From JAPHSX01 sp039714395 (GTDB taxonomy: Bacteria; Pseudomonadota; Gammaproteobacteria; Thiohalomonadales; Thiohalomonadaceae): a stretch of 64,000 bases of DNA. The notes below the pieces were generated by a model. The model worked only from the letters and a program-made list of their open reading frames with translations. It had not been told where the DNA came from and did not search any database. This document shows, piece after piece, positions 54,153 to 62,972 of the stretch (position 1 is the first letter of the stretch; each line of letters starts with the position of its first letter). A program made the position numbers and the translations under genes. The DNA lies in contig JBDLJH010000002.1 in the NCBI GenBank assembly GCA_039714395.1, positions 1 through 64,000 of the forward strand, read 5' to 3'.

Positions 54153-54590
54153 CTACTTTGACCTTTTCGCTGTCTTGGCCTCAGCGGCACGCAGGCTCTT
54201 CGAGGCCTTGTCGAGGGTGCCGTTAACGAACTTGTGGCCCTGTTCGGCACCGAAGCTCTTGGCCAGCTCTACCGCCTCGTTAATCACTACCCGGTAGGGA
54301 ATATCGAGGCGCTGTTTTAGCTCGTAGAGGCCAATACGCAGGATCGCCCGCTCCACCGGATCGACCTGCTCAATGGGACGACTCAGTAAATCACCACACA
54401 GAGCATCAAACTCCTCGATTCGTTTCGGCACCTCGTGTAGCAATTCCTTGAAGTACTTTTTATCGACGTTCTTCATATCCTGCTCGTCGAGAAACTGCTG
54501 CTTGATATCGGCAATATCCTGTCCGGTCATCTGCCACTGATAAAGGGCCTGCATTGCACGCTCACGCGCCAGGCTGCGAGCACGGCTCAT
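54153..54590 (-). CDS. nusB: Transcription antitermination factor NusB
   Basis: All-helical RNA-binding factor for rRNA antitermination with NusE. The 145-residue product begins with ARSLARERAMQALYQWQMTG and has the conserved ILRIGLYELKQRLDIPYRVV and NEAVELAKSFGAEQGHKFVNG. Order ribH-nusB-thiL-pgpA is canonical. SuhB at 18.6 kb acts in the same antitermination complex. Confidence 0.97.
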   Translation of the reverse strand: MSRARSLARERAMQALYQWQMTGQDIADIKQQFLDEQDMKNVDKKYFKELLHEVPKRIEEFDALCGDLLSRPIEQVDPVERAILRIGLYELKQRLDIPYRVVINEAVELAKSFGAEQGHKFVNGTLDKASKSLRAAEAKTAKRSK

Positions 54591-54628
54591 GATCTAGTCC
54601 CCAGTTGATTCAATCTATGCACCAGCCG

Positions 54629-55102
54629 TTAGGAGAGCTGCGGCAGCAAATTGACCATCTCGATGGCAGACATCGCCGCCTCGTGGCCCTTGTTGCCCAT
54701 CTTGGTACCGGCACGCTCAATAGTCTGTTCGATGCTATCGGTAGTCAGCACACCATTGGCCACTGGCAGATCATACTGCAGCATTACCTGCGCCAGACCT
54801 TTACTGCACTCACCAGCAACATAATCAAAGTGAGGGGTACCACCACGAATCACCGCGCCGAGGGCGATAATCGCATCGTATTTACCACTCTTGGCCATGC
54901 GTTGTGCCATCAGCGGGATCTCGTAAGCACCGGGTACACGAAACACCTCGATCTCCGAATCTTTAGCACCGTGACGCTTAAGAGTATCGATGGCACCCTC
55001 AACCAAGCTCTCGACGACAAAGGCGTTAAAGCGACCGACCACGATGCCGAACCTCTTACCATCCAGTACCAGATTGCCTTCATAATTTTTGATATCAGAC
55101 AT
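54629..55102 (-). CDS. ribH: 6,7-dimethyl-8-ribityllumazine synthase
   Basis: Joins 5-amino-6-ribitylaminouracil and DHBP to lumazine. The 157-residue product has RFGIVVGRFNAFVVESL, VPGAYEIPLMAQ, and the catalytic-His segment GAVIRGGTPHFDYVAGE. Located 50 bp after ribBA and 38 bp before nusB. Confidence 0.98.
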   Translation of the reverse strand: MSDIKNYEGNLVLDGKRFGIVVGRFNAFVVESLVEGAIDTLKRHGAKDSEIEVFRVPGAYEIPLMAQRMAKSGKYDAIIALGAVIRGGTPHFDYVAGECSKGLAQVMLQYDLPVANGVLTTDSIEQTIERAGTKMGNKGHEAAMSAIEMVNLLPQLS

Positions 55103-55152
55103 TGTTCACTTCCTATCTTCAGTGGGAACGATTCAGCATGTTCCGTCTTTAA

Positions 55153-56259
55153 TTACTCTTCCACGTATTCTGTAACTTCAAGCTCGAAACCAGAGAGTGC
55201 ATGCATCTTCTTCGGCGCACTCAGCACCTTCATCTTCTTCACGCCCAGATCGATAAGGATCTGGGCACCGATACCGTAGGTGCGAAGGTCGTCGCTCTTC
55301 TCTTTATCGGGCACCGGAATGCCCTTGTCCTGCATCTCGTAATCTTTAATATGGCGCATCAGTTTATCCGCATCTTCCTGCTGGTGCAGCACCACAACTA
55401 CCCCTTCTCCTTCCTCTGCGATGCGACGCATTGCATCACGTAGCGGCCAGCCACAGTCACGCTGGTTACCGAATAGATCGCAAAGGGTATTTTGCAGGTG
55501 TACCCGCACCAGTGCAGGAGTTTCTGATTTCAGTTCACCCTTAACCAGGGCCAGATGCATTTCATGAGCTAGTAAGTCACGGTAGGCGACCAGCTTGAAT
55601 TCACCATACTCGGTAGGCATCACACATTCAGAAACCCGCTCTACCGTCGGCTCATTTTGCAGGCGATAGTGAATGAGATCAGCAACGGTACCAATCTTAA
55701 TGTCATGTTCAACGGCAAATTTTTCCAGATCAGGACGACGCGCCATGCTGCCATCCTCATTGAGAATCTCAACGATTACAGAGGAAGGTTCCAGACCCGC
55801 CAGACGAGATAGATCACAACCTGCCTCAGTATGACCGGCACGAGTTAACACCCCTCCGGCCTGCGCCATCAGCGGAAAGATATGTCCCGGCTGTACGATA
55901 TCCTTAGACGTGGCATTGGGTGCGATAGCAGCACGCACGGTCATTGCGCGGTCATAGGCAGAGATACCCGTTGTCACCCCTTCTGCCGCCTCAATAGAGA
56001 CGGTGAAGTTGGTACCATGAGCATCCGTATTATCAGTTACCATCAACGGCAACTGCAGCTGCTTACAACGCTCACTCGTGAGCGTCATGCAGATGAGACC
56101 ACGACCGTAACGGGCCATGAAGTTGATATCCTCGGGACGGATCATAGAGGAGGCGATAATCAGATCGCCCTCGTTCTCACGATCCTCATCATCCATCAGG
56201 ATCACCATCTTGCCCAGACAGATGTCGTCGATAATTTCTTCGATGCTATTTAAAGCCAT
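55153..56259 (-). CDS. ribB: DHBP synthase with degenerate GTP cyclohydrolase II domain (RibBX type)
   Basis: The N-terminal half (residues 1-200) is a normal 3,4-dihydroxy-2-butanone-4-phosphate synthase: MDDEDRENEGDLIIA, the RAGHTEAGCDLSRLAG motif and the acidic metal sites. The C-terminal half resembles RibA but looks inactive as cyclohydrolase II. Of the three zinc Cys only CGW-type is kept in NQRDCGWPL, the first Cys region reads LQNTLCDL, and the RQEGR-type active-site segment is HQQEDADKL. This is the pattern of proteobacterial RibBX proteins. It begins 35 bp after ribE. A separate ribA should be elsewhere in the genome. Confidence 0.93.
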   Translation of the reverse strand: MALNSIEEIIDDICLGKMVILMDDEDRENEGDLIIASSMIRPEDINFMARYGRGLICMTLTSERCKQLQLPLMVTDNTDAHGTNFTVSIEAAEGVTTGISAYDRAMTVRAAIAPNATSKDIVQPGHIFPLMAQAGGVLTRAGHTEAGCDLSRLAGLEPSSVIVEILNEDGSMARRPDLEKFAVEHDIKIGTVADLIHYRLQNEPTVERVSECVMPTEYGEFKLVAYRDLLAHEMHLALVKGELKSETPALVRVHLQNTLCDLFGNQRDCGWPLRDAMRRIAEEGEGVVVVLHQQEDADKLMRHIKDYEMQDKGIPVPDKEKSDDLRTYGIGAQILIDLGVKKMKVLSAPKKMHALSGFELEVTEYVEE

Positions 56260-56294
56260 ATTCTGATTCCAGTTTTGTGGCGCGCTGTCACGCC

Positions 56295-56954
56295 CTATTT
56301 CATAAATCCGTGCTCGGCCAAAAAGGCCATGCTAATTCCATCACTCTTACTTTGTGCTGCCTGCTCGCCAAGCAACAGTCGCTCCAGATAACGGGCAATA
56401 AGGTCAACCTCAAGGTTGATCAGTCGCCCCTCGGTAAAATCGACCAGTGTCGTCTCCTGCATGGTGTGAGGCACGATATTTAGATCAAACACTGCCCCAT
56501 TCACTGCATTAACCGTAAGGCTGACCCCATCAACGGTGATCGAGCCCTTCTCGGCAATATACTTTGCCAGCTCAGCCGGAGCCTGAATGCGCATGCGCAC
56601 CGAGCGTCCATCACTATTCAGTGAAAGCAGCTTTCCTACCCCGTCCACATGACCGCTCACCAGGTGACCACCAAGTCGAGTGCTGGGGGTAAGCGCCTTC
56701 TCCAGATTAACCCGGCTACCTGCCTTTAGATCAACAAAGGCACTACGCTTCAGTGTCTCAGCCGAAACATCGGCGACAAATCCATCGCCTGGCAATGCTA
56801 CTGCAGTAAGGCAAATCCCATTAACGGCAATACTGTCACCCAGTTTCACATCACCCAGATCCAACTTGCCACTATGGATGGTAACGCGCATGTCACCGCC
56901 CCTGCTCTCCAGCGAGCTGACCGTACCAAGCGCCTCGATAATGCCCGTAAACAT
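56295..56954 (-). CDS. ribE: Riboflavin synthase alpha chain
   Basis: Final step of riboflavin synthesis, dismutating lumazine. The 219-residue product has two lumazine-binding repeats, starting MFTGIIEALGTVSSLE and DGVGKLLSLNSDGRSVRM, with the family motifs GDSIAVNGICLTAV and KGSITVDGVSLTVN. ATG 56954, 4 bp after the ribD stop, gives the standard N-terminus; a longer frame extends into ribD. Confidence 0.97.
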   Translation of the reverse strand: MFTGIIEALGTVSSLESRGGDMRVTIHSGKLDLGDVKLGDSIAVNGICLTAVALPGDGFVADVSAETLKRSAFVDLKAGSRVNLEKALTPSTRLGGHLVSGHVDGVGKLLSLNSDGRSVRMRIQAPAELAKYIAEKGSITVDGVSLTVNAVNGAVFDLNIVPHTMQETTLVDFTEGRLINLEVDLIARYLERLLLGEQAAQSKSDGISMAFLAEHGFMK

Positions 56955-56958
56955 GGGA

Positions 56959-58071
56959 CTAAGCAGCAACCTCTTTAATCTTCGCCGTAATGCGCCAGTC
57001 ATCACCGACTGCGCGCATATCCTGAATATCAAGCTCTACCGCATCGGCGAGCAGATCAAGACCGGGAGTATGGAACAGTCCGCGGGCATTGTCTCCCATC
57101 AGTTTTGGTGCCATATAGACGATCAGCTCATCGATAATGCCAGCATGTAGTACCGCCCCGCTGAGAATGGCACCGGTCTCCATCAGGATCTCATTTACCT
57201 CACGCTCGGCCAGATGCGCCATCAGCGCCACCAGGTCGACGGCATCGTTGCCATTAGGCAGGCACAGTACCTCGGCACCGGCCTGACGCAGCCGCTGCTG
57301 CACTGCATCTTCTGCACAGGCGGTAACAATCAGCGATTCACCCGGCTGTTGCAAAAAACGTGCATTCTCAGGGGTACTGAGATGCGGGTCGAGAATGATT
57401 CGCAACGGCTGGTGCGCCGCCTCATCGCTGTCCAGACGCACGGTAAGTGAGGGGTCATCGGCAAGAATGGTACCGATACCACTCATAATCGCTGAACTGC
57501 GCGCACGCAAGCGGTGCACATCTTCTCGGGCCCCAGGGCCGGTGATCCACTGGCTCTCACCAGAGGCCATGGCTGTACGGCCATCAAGGCTCATCGCCAG
57601 CTTACAACGAATATAGGGACGACCGATGCGCATGCGCTGTACAAAACCGGGATTAAGTGCCTCGGCCTGAGACTGCAACAGGCCACTGGCCGTTTCGATG
57701 CCTGCCTGTTGCAACTGTGCCAGCCCCTCACCCGCCACCAGCGGGTTGGGATCCTCCATCGCCACGATCACTCGTGCTACACCGGCATTGATCAGTGCAT
57801 CACTACACGGAGGGGTCTTGCCGTGATGGCAGCATGGCTCCAGGGTGACATAGGCGGTGGCACCTTTAGCCTTCTCCCCTGCCTGCTGCAGTGCAACGAT
57901 CTCTGCATGCGGGCCACCGGCCACCGCATGCCAACCTTCACCGACAATCTCGCCGTCATTGACTATGACGCAACCAACGCGTGGATTGGGAGCAGTGGTG
58001 TACAGCCCCTTCTCTGCCAGAGAAAGGGCACGGCTCATCATTTCACTATCGTATTGCTTGAATTCACTCAT
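56959..58071 (-). CDS. ribD: Bifunctional riboflavin deaminase/reductase RibD
   Basis: Deaminates and then reduces the pyrimidine intermediate of riboflavin. The 370-residue product has the zinc deaminase domain at the N-terminus (GGPHAEIVAL, TLEPCCHHGKTPPC) and the C-terminal NADPH reductase domain (about 150-365). It follows nrdR by 6 bp and precedes ribE by 4 bp. No FMN riboswitch was recognised near it. Confidence 0.97.
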   Translation of the reverse strand: MSEFKQYDSEMMSRALSLAEKGLYTTAPNPRVGCVIVNDGEIVGEGWHAVAGGPHAEIVALQQAGEKAKGATAYVTLEPCCHHGKTPPCSDALINAGVARVIVAMEDPNPLVAGEGLAQLQQAGIETASGLLQSQAEALNPGFVQRMRIGRPYIRCKLAMSLDGRTAMASGESQWITGPGAREDVHRLRARSSAIMSGIGTILADDPSLTVRLDSDEAAHQPLRIILDPHLSTPENARFLQQPGESLIVTACAEDAVQQRLRQAGAEVLCLPNGNDAVDLVALMAHLAEREVNEILMETGAILSGAVLHAGIIDELIVYMAPKLMGDNARGLFHTPGLDLLADAVELDIQDMRAVGDDWRITAKIKEVAA

Positions 58072-58077
58072 ATAAAT

Positions 58078-58599
58078 TTATTTCTTATCTTTCTTTTTCG
58101 CTAAATTATCCAGCAGGGAAAGCTGGCTCTTCTTCACCTCATCGGAGGGCTCACTCTGCAGCCGTTCGATCTCCTCACGGAAGGCATTCACATCCTGAAA
58201 ACTACGATAGACCGAGGCAAAACGGACATAGGCCACCTCATCAAGGTTACGCAGCTCATCCATCACCCACTCGCCCAGCCGTCGGGCATTAACCTCTCGG
58301 TCACCCGTAGCACGCAGTTTATGCATAATGCGATGAATTGCCGCTTCAATTGCCTCAACCTGTACCGGCCGCTTCTCCAGCGCTCGCATAATACCGGAGC
58401 GTAGCTTCTCCTCATCAAAGGGAACCCGCGTACCGTCACGTTTAACCAGACGCGGCATTACCAGCTCAGCGGTCTCGAAGGTAGTAAAACGCTCACCGCA
58501 GGTAAGACACTCACGGCGACGACGCACCGAATCACCCTCGTTGGCGAGGCGCGAATCGATTACCTTGGTTTCTGGTTCACTACAGAAAGGACAGCGCAT
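58078..58599 (-). CDS. nrdR: Ribonucleotide reductase repressor NrdR
   Basis: Nucleotide-sensing repressor of nrd operons. The 173-residue product has a zinc ribbon at the N-terminus (MRCPFCSEPETKV, ECLTCGERFTTFE) and an ATP-cone domain (about residues 47-140, VKRDGTRVPFDEEKLRSGI). The C-terminus is Lys-rich (AKKKDKK). It lies between glyA (48 bp) and ribD, the standard location. Confidence 0.97.
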   Translation of the reverse strand: MRCPFCSEPETKVIDSRLANEGDSVRRRRECLTCGERFTTFETAELVMPRLVKRDGTRVPFDEEKLRSGIMRALEKRPVQVEAIEAAIHRIMHKLRATGDREVNARRLGEWVMDELRNLDEVAYVRFASVYRSFQDVNAFREEIERLQSEPSDEVKKSQLSLLDNLAKKKDKK

Positions 58600-58647
58600 A
58601 GGAGATCAACAGTCGTGTGGCTCACCGAGCCACACGCGCAGTGGTTA

Positions 58648-59901
58648 TCAGCTGTAAACCGGCAGACGCTTACAGATATCCAGCACCTTAGCCTTGACCG
58701 CATCAATCGCAGCGGCAGCACCTTTACTATCAATGATGTCGCACATCCAGCCAGCCAATGCCGTGGCATCATCCTGGTTAAAGCCGCGAGTGGTAATAGC
58801 CGGGGTACCAACGCGAATACCGGAGGTGACGAAAGGTGACTGCGGGTCGTTAGGAACCGAGTTCATATTGATGGTGACATTGGCATCACCCAACCAGGCA
58901 TCCACCTCCTTACCGGTAAGCCCCGCCTCAATGAAGCTAACCAGGAACAGGTGGTTATCAGTACCACCGGAGACCACATCGTAACCACGATCAATAAAGA
59001 CCTGCGCCATCGCACGTGCGTTCTTCACCACCTGGGCCTGGTAGGTCTTAAAAGAGGGATCAAGCGCCTCCTTGAAGGCAACCGCTTTGGCAGCGATAAC
59101 GTGCATCAGCGGCCCGCCCTGAATACCGGGGAAGACCAGAGAGTTGAGCTTCTTCTCGATCTCTGGATTCGCCTTGGCGAGGATAATACCGCCACGTGGA
59201 CCGCGCAGGGTCTTGTGGGTAGTAGAGGTGGTGACATCGGCAATACCAACCGGGCTGGGATACTCGCCAGCGGCGATCAGGCCGGCAACGTGGGCCATAT
59301 CAACGAACAGGTAGGCACCGACCTTGTCGGCAATATCACGAAAGCGCTGCCAGTCCACTACACGTGAATAGGCAGAAAAACCGGCAATAATCATCTTTGG
59401 CTTGTGCTCATCGGCCAGACGCTCGACCTCATCGTAGTCGATCTCACCGGTCTCAGGGTTAAGACCATACTGCACCGCGTTGTAGATCTTACCGGAGAAG
59501 TTGGGCTTGGCACCGTGGGTGAGATGGCCACCATGGGCCAGAGACATACCGAGAATGGTATCGCCGGGCTGAATCAGTGCCATATAGACCGCGGCATTGG
59601 CCTGAGAACCGGAATGGGGCTGCACATTGGCGTAATCGGCGCTAAACAACTCCTTAACGCGGTCTATCGCCAGCTGCTCGGCGACATCGACATACTCACA
59701 ACCACCATAGTAACGCTTACCGGGATAGCCCTCGGCGTACTTATTGGTCAGTTGCGAGCCCTGCGCCTCCATCACCCGGGGACTGGTGTAGTTCTCAGAG
59801 GCAATCAGCTCAATGTGCTCCTCCTGACGAACCTCCTCCTTCTGCATTGCAGACCAGAGCTCATCATCATAACCTTCAATATGCATATCTTTGCTAAACA
59901 T
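58648..59901 (-). CDS. glyA: Serine hydroxymethyltransferase
   Basis: PLP enzyme interconverting serine and glycine with THF, the main one-carbon source. The 417-residue product has the PLP-lysine motif DVTTSTTHKTLRGPRGG, ELIASENYTSPRVMEAQG, and YAEGYPGKRYYGGCE. AGGGGTG lies 6 bases before the ATG. Order glyA-nrdR-ribD is canonical. No glycine riboswitch was recognised in its leader. Confidence 0.98.
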   Translation of the reverse strand: MFSKDMHIEGYDDELWSAMQKEEVRQEEHIELIASENYTSPRVMEAQGSQLTNKYAEGYPGKRYYGGCEYVDVAEQLAIDRVKELFSADYANVQPHSGSQANAAVYMALIQPGDTILGMSLAHGGHLTHGAKPNFSGKIYNAVQYGLNPETGEIDYDEVERLADEHKPKMIIAGFSAYSRVVDWQRFRDIADKVGAYLFVDMAHVAGLIAAGEYPSPVGIADVTTSTTHKTLRGPRGGIILAKANPEIEKKLNSLVFPGIQGGPLMHVIAAKAVAFKEALDPSFKTYQAQVVKNARAMAQVFIDRGYDVVSGGTDNHLFLVSFIEAGLTGKEVDAWLGDANVTINMNSVPNDPQSPFVTSGIRVGTPAITTRGFNQDDATALAGWMCDIIDSKGAAAAIDAVKAKVLDICKRLPVYS

Positions 59902-60137
59902 CCAGCACCCCTGACGGAAATATTTGTTAATTCAATAGCTTACACAAGAACACCGACAGTACGAGGCAAGGCAGCCGGGAATCACCCCAAACTCCCGCAG
60001 GTACGGGCCGGAAAGCCGCTTAGATTACCCGAACTGGGCAGATTTTTCATGATCTATCCATAAATAAATTGTAACCGCCAGGATCTGACCCGACACAAAA
60101 AAACATAAGGTTCAACGTGATCTGACAGATAGGTGAT

Positions 60138-60285
60138 CGATAAAATCACGCTGCAAGTGCTCCTGCAACAACACCTTGTGGAGCTTCCCCCCCCCTTTTT
60201 AACGAAGATAAATGAGGTTCTGCGTAGGAGCGGCTCTACCGCGACGTTCGATAAAATCGCGCTAGAAGCGCTCCTACAACAACAC
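60138..60285. repeat. REP-like repeats upstream of glyA
   Basis: Two related units: CGATAAAATCACGCTGCAAG... at 60138-60174 and CGATAAAATCGCGCTAGAAG... at 60249-60285, both continuing into a GCTCCT(A/G)CAACAACAC end. The second pairs with GTAGGAGCG at 60224-60232 (inverse CGCTCCTAC at 60269-60277), making a REP-type stem-loop of the GTAGGAGCGGC kind common in gammaproteobacteria. The 544-bp gap 59902-60445 holds these, a terminator, and nothing else that could be recognised. Confidence 0.65.
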
Positions 60286-60330
60286 TATCAGCTTAAGTTT
60301 GAATTACCCAAAAATAAATGCTCAGGCATA

Positions 60331-60354
60331 AAAAAGCCCTGCATAGCAGGGCTT
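60331..60354 (-). terminator. Terminator of the periplasmic-protein gene
   Basis: A 9-bp stem AAGCCCTGC / GCAGGGCTT with an ATA loop. Read leftward it is followed by a run of six T. It lies about 90 bp beyond the stop of the leftward gene ending at 60446. Confidence 0.75.
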
Positions 60355-60445
60355 ATAATTCTAGACATCCTGTCATTCTGTGGTAGCAGAACCAACTCCT
60401 GATAGAGCCTTAAGGCTTCTTGTTAGTTACTCCCCCCAGAGTTCT

Positions 60446-61381
60446 TTAATCCCAGTAATCATCCTTCACTTCACCACCGGCAACAGTGGTCAGGGCCTTC
60501 TTGATGGCTTCGGGAGACTCCACGATATTCATGAAGCTATTATCACCCATCATGGAAAGATCCGGGAAGCTGATGGCAATACGGAAGCGGGCATAAAGAT
60601 GATAAACCCTCTTGCCCGAGACCATAATCTCATAAGGCAGATGGGCAGTACCCTTCTCGCCGGTAAAGTCGATAATACCCATGATGTAGCTATCATCCAT
60701 GTACTTATCGCCGCCCTTTGGCTTCTTCATACCGACACCAAATACCACCTCGTCCTTGCCGGGAATATCAATACGATATACCTGAGTCACACCACCAAGA
60801 CCGGCCTTGAGATTCTTCTCAACGGTCTTCAGTGCAGCCTTGTGGTTGGGATACTGCGCCAGCTCATGGGCATTGGTATCATCAAAATACTCCATACCGA
60901 ACATGTAATGGTACTTGCGCAGCTTCTTAACGCGCAGTCCCCTCTTGGTTCCGAACGTCTTATTATTACCCAGCACCGTCTCCAGTTTCCTGGTAGTGCC
61001 AGCCAGGTCGCCCGCCATGCGATAAGCGTGGGCCATGTAACTTGGGTTGGTATAGGCCACCTGCAGATCATTACCTACCTTGGTAATAGATACGCGTTGT
61101 GCCGCACCGTAACCGCCAAACTCACTCTTCGCTGCATTTTTCTTCAGCGCATCATCAGTAAAGGCGATAACCACTGCATTCTTATAGGGCGAGTAGGAAC
61201 CGACCACTTCAAAACCACCATCGGTCAGTTTCTTCTCTACCTGCTTTTGCACTGCGGCCACATCACCAGTGGTGACGTCTGCCATAACAAAAGGCTTGAG
61301 ACGCTTGCTTGCGGCCTCGACACCAACGGCAAAGATTGCCAGCGCCGATGCCAAAAGCACTTTTTTCATTATCTTGCTCAT
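60446..61381 (-). CDS. Uncharacterised periplasmic protein
   Basis: A 311-residue exported protein with signal MKKVLLASALAIFAVGVEAA (after the first four residues) and a Lys-rich mature part. The N-terminal 100 residues (VTTGDVAAVQKQVEKKLTDG, then alternating strands) vaguely recall DUF302-like folds; the C-terminal half contains KYHYMFGMEYFDD and ends DDYWD. I do not recognise the family. Start ATG 61381 has AGAGGTG 6-7 bases upstream, better than an upstream non-ATG frame. It follows a FadL-type channel gene with a hairpin between them, suggesting joint but unequal expression. A role in hydrophobic-compound handling is only a guess from context. Confidence 0.75.
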   Translation of the reverse strand: MSKIMKKVLLASALAIFAVGVEAASKRLKPFVMADVTTGDVAAVQKQVEKKLTDGGFEVVGSYSPYKNAVVIAFTDDALKKNAAKSEFGGYGAAQRVSITKVGNDLQVAYTNPSYMAHAYRMAGDLAGTTRKLETVLGNNKTFGTKRGLRVKKLRKYHYMFGMEYFDDTNAHELAQYPNHKAALKTVEKNLKAGLGGVTQVYRIDIPGKDEVVFGVGMKKPKGGDKYMDDSYIMGIIDFTGEKGTAHLPYEIMVSGKRVYHLYARFRIAISFPDLSMMGDNSFMNIVESPEAIKKALTTVAGGEVKDDYWD

Positions 61382-61422
61382 TAAAACACCTCTAAGCAAT
61401 AAATTTTGTTAGAAACACGAAT

Positions 61423-61446
61423 GAGCGAGGTGTTACCACCCCGCTC
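61423..61446 (-). other. Intercistronic hairpin after the fadL-like gene
   Basis: In the leftward RNA, GAGCGGGGUG and CACCUCGCUC form a 10-bp stem (one G-U pair) closed by a GUAA tetraloop (GNRA type), starting 14 bases after the stop. The following sequence is only weakly T-rich, so it could be a leaky terminator or an mRNA-stabilising hairpin. Confidence 0.45.
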
Positions 61447-61459
61447 ACCCTCACCCAGT

Positions 61460-62776
61460 TTAGAACTTGTGGGAATAGGTCACCTGCATGTTCATCTGGC
61501 TGTGTGTCACCGTTACCGGCATAACGCCTGCTGAGTTGGTCTGGCTGACCTCGGGTGCCATGGTCAGAGAGAAATCTACCGCCTGGTGGCCGCTCACATC
61601 ATAGCCAACACCCAGGGTGTAGTTGTTCTCAATAATTGCCGGGAACATCGGGTTCATGGTGCTGTCCGGAATAGGGTTGGAGGAGAGGTTCGCGCCTGCG
61701 CGAACCTTCAGCTTATCACTGGCCTGGAACTCACCACCCAGGGAGATCACGGTCTGGTCTTCCCAGTTCTGCGGCATGGTGATAGCTATGTACTGACCAC
61801 CAGTCTCAAAGCGCATGTTGAAGTTCTTCATCGCGTCGGCCCACAGGTACTGCTTCACATCAGCTACGATACGCATCTTCTCAGAGGCCTGGAATTCAAT
61901 ACCTAGCGCCATGCTAGCGGGCATCTGGAAATCCTCAATGATCATGGTACCAGACATCTCCATTATATTAGCAGTGCCACTATACATGGCCATTGTTGCG
62001 TCGCCCTTAAAATCAGCCATAGCGGTCTTGGCATGGTAGCTGGCACCCATGGTCAGCTTGTCGTTGACCTTATAGGTCATGCCGAGCTTGCCGGCGTAAC
62101 CATTACCCTTGGTCGCCTGCGCCATGGAGCCGCCCTCCTCAAAGTCAAAGCGAGCAGCCGACCATCCACCGGGAATCGTCATATTAGTATCGATTAGCCC
62201 GCCAAGCATCATATTGCCGAAAGTGGTTGCATCAATAGCCATACGCAGATCCATGCCACCCCAGACATAATCGATACTACCACCAACGACCAGCTCGTCA
62301 TTCACGGTGTAGGCGAGGGGGAAGATGATGCGACCGACACCCACCTCGGACATCACATCCCGACCGGTACCGGCAGCCAAAAAGGTGTCGCCACCATATT
62401 CGGTACCCATACCACCCTGGCTAAACATACCCACACCGTAGGTCATTTTACCGTCTTTTTTGGCCCAACCAATCGCCGGCATAATGAAAGAGGTCGCTTT
62501 TGAATCAGCCGACCCCATAGGTGATGATGCGGTAATGTCGGGAGCCATGCGACCCACGGCCACATCAATCCGGTTACCATCTTCTGCCAGCCCCAGTGTT
62601 GCCGGGTTATTCATCATTGCGGCAGTACCGTTGTCATAGGCCATGGATGCACCACCCATGCCTCCGGCAACAGCGCCATAGGCCTCAAGGTTCATACCGT
62701 TGGTGGCGTGGGCTGCCATCGGTGCTGCCAGTGCAGCGGAAATAGCCAGGGCAAGCAGGTGCTTGGAATTGTTCAT
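61460..62776 (-). CDS. FadL/OmpP1/TodX family outer-membrane channel
   Basis: A 438-residue outer-membrane protein with signal MNNSKHLLALAISAALAAPM and mature start ATNGMNLEAYGAVAGGMGGA, the FadL-type N-terminal hatch pattern (NG..LEAYG, GMGGASMAYDNGTAAMMNNPA). The rest is long beta-strands, ending MNMQVTYSHKF with the terminal Phe. Such channels take up long-chain fatty acids or other hydrophobic compounds. ATG 62776 has GAGGAGAG 7-8 bases before it. It lies downstream of a good promoter at 62872-62900. Unusually Met- and Gly-rich (GMGTEYGG, SMAQATKGNG). Confidence 0.88.
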   Translation of the reverse strand: MNNSKHLLALAISAALAAPMAAHATNGMNLEAYGAVAGGMGGASMAYDNGTAAMMNNPATLGLAEDGNRIDVAVGRMAPDITASSPMGSADSKATSFIMPAIGWAKKDGKMTYGVGMFSQGGMGTEYGGDTFLAAGTGRDVMSEVGVGRIIFPLAYTVNDELVVGGSIDYVWGGMDLRMAIDATTFGNMMLGGLIDTNMTIPGGWSAARFDFEEGGSMAQATKGNGYAGKLGMTYKVNDKLTMGASYHAKTAMADFKGDATMAMYSGTANIMEMSGTMIIEDFQMPASMALGIEFQASEKMRIVADVKQYLWADAMKNFNMRFETGGQYIAITMPQNWEDQTVISLGGEFQASDKLKVRAGANLSSNPIPDSTMNPMFPAIIENNYTLGVGYDVSGHQAVDFSLTMAPEVSQTNSAGVMPVTVTHSQMNMQVTYSHKF

Positions 62777-62871
62777 TGATTTTCTCTCCTCACAGGTCAC
62801 AGATTTTATTTAAGTTTTAAATAGTTTTATTGAGTAAATTTATTTAATGCTTTTTTTGTTTTGTGCGACCA

Positions 62872-62900
62872 ACCTTATTGATGTACGTAATCCATGTCAA
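62872..62900 (-). promoter_or_regulatory. Promoter of the fadL-like gene
   Basis: Read leftward: consensus -35 TTGACA (62895-62900), a 17-bp spacer and -10 TAAGGT (62872-62877), about 95 bp before the ATG. The leader is very A+T-rich. Confidence 0.6.
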
Positions 62901-62972
62901 GCATATGCCGAAATATAAGATTATTATCAAAGACTTATACAGTATTTCCTAATATTCCTGCGTGGTGAATGT

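Noticed and set aside
55300..55700. Treating ribBA as a fully bifunctional enzyme
   Set aside because: Zinc Cys and active-site residues of the cyclohydrolase II half appear lost, so only DHBP synthase activity is claimed.
58072..58200. FMN riboswitch before ribD
   Set aside because: ribD directly follows nrdR by 6 bp and no RFN-like conserved blocks are present upstream.
59902..60100. Glycine or other riboswitch in the glyA leader
   Set aside because: The conserved glycine-aptamer segments were not found; the leader is G+C-rich but no known aptamer pattern was recognised.
60133..60402. Open frame of 89 codons over the REP-like region
   Set aside because: It runs across the repeat units and a terminator, has no ribosome site and no recognisable protein features.
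62876..62892. FNR/Anr site (TTGAT-like and TAATC-like halves)
   Set aside because: The halves are not a proper TTGAT-N4-ATCAA palindrome and the spacing is off.
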